NCBI GenBank assembly: GCA_965153455.1
Contig: OZ234502.1
Coordinates: 11,377,495-11,441,494 of the forward strand
Direction of reading: 5' to 3'
DNA from: Sphagnum compactum
Taxonomy: Eukaryota; Bryophyta; Sphagnopsida; Sphagnales
Length of the DNA stretch: 64,000 nt
Of the stretch, positions 60,575 through 64,000 are shown in pieces; position 1 is the stretch's first letter, and every line of letters starts with the position of its first letter. A model generated the notes under the pieces. The model saw nothing but the letters and a program-made list of their open reading frames with translations, made no database searches and was not told where the DNA came from. Made by a program: the position numbers and the translations under genes.

Positions 60575-60841
60575 TAGCCACAGTGGGGATCAGCCATAGA
60601 AAAATGTGGCGATCGCTCCTCAAGAAGATTGTGCCAAATCTGGCTATAAAGCCAGATATGAAGTACACACTGTAATATGCTTCTATATCTTTGACTACAC
60701 ACACTCAAAACCAACCAAATATATTTGATAATTTTGCCCCTTTCCCCCCCTTGCCCCCCTCACTTCTGGCGATTGAAAACCTCCAAAGTATTCCATTCTT
60801 GAATTTTCAATTTTTAATTTCGCTTTTTGGCGAAATTTCGT
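60575..60841 (-). repeat. Dispersed repeat, copy B (inverted relative to 8815-9080)
   Basis: Its reverse complement follows the same order as copy A: AATTTCGCCAAAAAGCGAAATT, TCGCCAGAAGTGAGGGGGG, TTTATAGCCAGATTTGG, CGATCGCCAC, ATGGCTGATCCCCACTGTGGCT. The first of these segments is itself an inverted repeat (AATTTCGC/GCGAAATT), a possible terminal hairpin. Target duplications were not identified. Confidence 0.8.
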
Positions 60842-61750
60842 TGATTTATAAAGGCTAAGACTCTCAGAGAGTTGTGGGGCTGTCTTGGAACCTCCCTCCT
60901 TTACAAGGGGGAAAAACAAAATCACTTTTACTTTTCTTTTTACATTTTTTGCCTTTTCGGTTTGCATTTACCTCACGGTCAGCACTCCCCATGTGCTGGC
61001 ATACTGCCCAGTGTGGAACTTCATCGGCATTGTCTTGGCACTGACCCCAACATGCCCCCCATTTCTTTTTCTATTTCCTAGGTCACCTACATTTTTTTCA
61101 ATCAAGATTCCCACCAGGACATGCCCTAGTCACAATTTGTTCTAAACCCAATCTTTCCTCTCTTTAGCCCGTCGTGTCGGAATGGCGAGGAAGATGCGGA
61201 AGCTTAGGAGTTTTTTTTATAAAAGAGAAAAAGAGGTATTACATTTCGAAGTGTGGAGTTAGAGGAGAGAAAGGAGATCGGAATTTGTATGTATGGGGTT
61301 CTAAAGCAAGTGACTTGGGTTTTAACATAACTATCATTCTTGAAATTGATTGAGTGATATCTCTTCATGATGAGTTAATGTTGCATGCATCTCTATACAA
61401 ACTATACTTCCATATTAGTGCTTCTCAAGGAAGATGCACCATAGGTATTGTTTTGTTCTCTAAGAGCATCTCCAATAGGGGGTCAAAAGTGGCTCTACAA
61501 CAAGAATGTAGCACCACCAAGAACAAATGGCATCGGGAGCACACCCCAATAGTCATAACAAATTGCAAATAAGTTGTAGGCATTGAGAAATTTCATGTCA
61601 ATCTATGGAAGTTGGTGGGGAAAACATAATAGCTTCCAAAGAATTGTTGGCAAAAGTAATCAAACGTCATTGATTGTGTGTGTGAACATCTCGTGTGAAT
61701 TCTGTTCCTTGTGGCTATGGCAACTTAAGAACTTGATGCTACAATAGTGG
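60842..61750. other. Intergenic DNA, no gene recognised
   Basis: Open frames at 60872-61145 (plus) show no domain. The last part borders the PIF/Harbinger relic and may be part of it. Confidence 0.4.
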
Positions 61751-61754
61751 TTGC

Positions 61755-62455
61755 AAAAGCAAGAAAAGGAAAAAACTTTGCAACAAAGGAGAAGAAGAAA
61801 TTATTTATTTTAGTTTATCATGTGTCACAAGATCCTATCACATGGAATGGCTAAAGAAATCAAGCATTCTAGGAGCGAATCACAACACACTATTACAAAA
61901 ATCGCCATGTTTGCACTGGAAAGTGTTTGGCTAAAAGCTTGGAGACCAAATGGGGTCTCATAAATCATGATGTGACAAAAATTTGTGAAAATTATCAAGT
62001 TGTAATTGCCTTCAACGAAAGTGGTGTTTCTAATGAAAGTACCTTCCAAAAAGCTTTGAAACTTTTCAAGTTGAAACACGCAAAAAAATGCCTTTGTTTT
62101 CATACATTGTTGATTAATCTTCAAAGATGTGCTTAGTGGTCAAAGACTAGAACAAGGAAGTGACCCCATGAAAAGGAAAACATCCATTGACACAAGAATA
62201 AACAAGAGTCTTGACGAGTATGTAAAAATTGATGAAATAGTTGTAAAACACATGGAGAATTCTAATGCAGGAAAGATTTTGAAAAAGCTACAAAGGTCGT
62301 GTGAAGCCAAGGACGAACATAAGAATCACCATATGAAAAAATGTCCTTTCAAAGCACAACCCAAAGCAAGTACCAACATGGAAATTGTTACATTGAAAAA
62401 TGTCAAGATTATGGAAGACCAAAATGCATTTGTGATTTTTATGATTCTTAAATAA
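61755..62455 (+). mobile_element. Decayed PIF/Harbinger-type Myb-like / NAM-associated ORF
   Basis: One frame reads KARKGKNFATKEKKKLFILV, YHVSQDPITWNG, stop, RNQAF, stop, ERITTHYYKNRHVC, AKSLETKWGLINHDVTK and ALKLFKLKHAKKCLCF. This is the order of plant Myb/SANT-like, NAM-associated proteins encoded by PIF/Harbinger transposons (TKE-type start, VSQDP, F-x-ERI, SLETKW, ALELFKLKHP, then a Trp-rich segment). The stops replace a conserved tryptophan and a glutamine-like position. A further stop falls before a second frame from 62129 with PMKRKT and DEYVKIDEIVVK, which fits the downstream Lys-rich part. The open pieces are relics; no transposase was seen alongside. Confidence 0.75.
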
Positions 62456-63285
62456 AAAAGGGTGCCAGATTCTAAAGCTTGAAAGGACGTAAAGTTACAA
62501 CACCAAAAACTTGAAAAGCTTCAACATTGACTCCAACGCTCATTAATTTTTGTCACAATCATATTTTTGGCACATACAACCACACCTCCACACACAACAC
62601 TTTGACACTTGTAGCAATTTTTCCATGTGCAACAACACTTCCACCTACAATGAACACTTGGGTTACCTACATTGTTGCAAATCACACAAATAACTCACTA
62701 GCTACAAATTCATGTTAAACAAAAACACCCCTAAAACACTTGAAACAATCATGCAAAATCCAAAGCAATTGGTCTACAATCATTTCCAAAATTATGAACT
62801 TTCCCATTTTTATTTTGAAATTGGCCCTACCAACCAATGAAACAACTCTTCCACCTATAATGCATGCAATTGAAGCTTGCAAATATTTAGTGAATCATCT
62901 CTTTGCATTAATCTAGAATTTTTGTTTTATGTCTCCTTGAGTCAATTATCTCAAATATGTTGGTTGGAAAATTGCTACCACCACTTACACAAAATGTTTG
63001 AATCATTCCATTGTGGTGTTTGTTCTAAATTAGTATTATTCATCTATAGAATCTACCCTATGCCATATTCAAGTTGTTGAAACATTGTTGTGTATTTTTG
63101 GATTGAAAACAATCTAAACTTCCTTGTACAATTTGGCCATTGCACAAAAAAAGCATTGTATTCACAAACAGTAGGCACAATGCTACAATAAGTTTTGAAT
63201 CACTTTATACTTCCATCTAAATCAACTTGTAACAAATGTCAATTCCATGAAATTCATTCATTTGAATGTTCATCCATGAACCTAA
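62456..63285. other. AT-rich intergenic DNA, no gene recognised
   Basis: Short open frames only. CACACC/CAACAC-rich wording occurs near 62575-62650. Confidence 0.5.
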
Positions 63286-63287
63286 CT

Positions 63288-63592
63288 TTTAATTTAAATT
63301 TAGTTCACTTTTAGTTAACTTCTAGTTAAGTTTTAATTCATTTTCATTTCACTCTTAGTTCACTTCCGATTGACTTGTAGTTCACTCTAGTTAAGTTTTA
63401 GTTCAGTTTTAGTTAACTCCCAATTATCTTCAAATTAAGTCCAAATTAATTCCTAGTTAATTCAAAGTTAACTCTAAAAAACTTTTAGTTAATTCCTAGT
63501 TAATTTTGGTTAACTCCCAGTTGACTCCTAATTAAGTCCTAGTTAACTTTCAATTAAATTTCAATTAATTCATAGTTGACTTTCAATTAAGA
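63288..63592. repeat. AT-rich short-period array (AGTTAACT/AGTTCACT type)
   Basis: Around 25 variants of TTTTAGTTAACT, TTCTAGTTAAGT and TCCTAGTTAATT follow each other with spacings of about 10-15 bp. It resembles the 23.6-24.1 kb array in style but uses a different core. Confidence 0.8.
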
Positions 63593-63672
63593 AGGTTTTT
63601 AAGAAGTTTCATTACTCGATGCACACATATAAACCTCCTTGGAAACTTCCTTGAACTAAGTTCCCAAAGGGG

Positions 63673-63680
63673 TATAAATA
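63673..63680 (+). promoter_or_regulatory. Strong TATA box near the right edge
   Basis: GGGGTATAAATAGAAG is a near-perfect plant TATA box. Transcription would begin about 63705 and leave the window to the right. No ATG-led recognisable product follows before 64000, so this could serve a gene beyond the window or be an LTR promoter. Confidence 0.5.
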
Positions 63681-64000
63681 GAAGTAAGACCCCTCATTTC
63701 CTTCAATGTGTTCAACATTAATCTTAAGCACGATCTTGCACCATAGCCTTGTCATGTTCTTTTCATGTTTGCATATGTTAGGATAATAAAGATCTGTTTT
63801 CACGTTTGTTTTGTACATCTCATGTTCTTGTTATTGGTTCTTATGTTTTTATTTTTTAATGACATAATCTTATTTTGTTCTTGTTTGAAAGTTAGACTTA
63901 GACATTTCTTTTATCCTTTGTTCTTGTGGATCTTCATGTTTCTAACAAAACCTTCACTAAACACCAATGAAGGTGCAAAGTAATCATGGTAAATTTCTTC

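Overview
This looks like nuclear DNA of a land plant. It holds genes with many short GT-AG introns, a plant multifunctional beta-oxidation protein, a plant B-box transcription regulator and a xyloglucan-modifying cell-wall enzyme, all set in AT-rich, repeat-filled intergenic DNA. The transposon relics resemble families I associate with seed-free plants such as mosses, but I cannot fix the lineage by reading alone.

Layout. 1-1740: a 121-bp satellite that decays from left to right. 1.7-5.4 kb: intergenic DNA ending in a CpG-rich promoter-like block. 5438-6229: an intronless short SIN3-like gene with PAH domains and an exact 141-bp in-frame duplication. 10.7-13.5 kb: exon-like blocks of an unidentified gene on the minus strand. 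13.5-30 kb: gene-poor, with degenerate tandem arrays, a 310-bp fold-back element, an AT-rich short-period array and an ORF broken by one stop (27.0-27.4 kb). 31323-38113: a complete 18-exon peroxisomal MFP gene. 38.1-48 kb: intergenic, with a Ty3-type polyprotein tail. 48039-50140: a double B-box gene. 53274-55026 (minus): a four-exon XTH gene. 56.8-57.4 kb (minus): a non-LTR retrotransposon relic. 58.67-58.94 kb: a hairpin-rich repeat. 61.75-62.46 kb: a PIF/Harbinger Myb-like relic. 63.3-64 kb: an AT-rich array and a strong TATA box near the right edge.

The three well-supported multi-exon genes (MFP, BBX, XTH) have separate roles (peroxisomal lipid breakdown, transcription regulation, wall remodelling) and do not form a cluster. 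Their exon models were joined by hand from reading phase, splice signals and family conservation; each sums to a whole number of codons. Two introns appear to use GC-AG borders. I found no CRISPR array, rRNA or intact tRNA, and no convincing new multi-gene system. The most unusual items are the exact exon-internal duplication, the interrupted ORF, the unidentified minus-strand gene and the repeat families.
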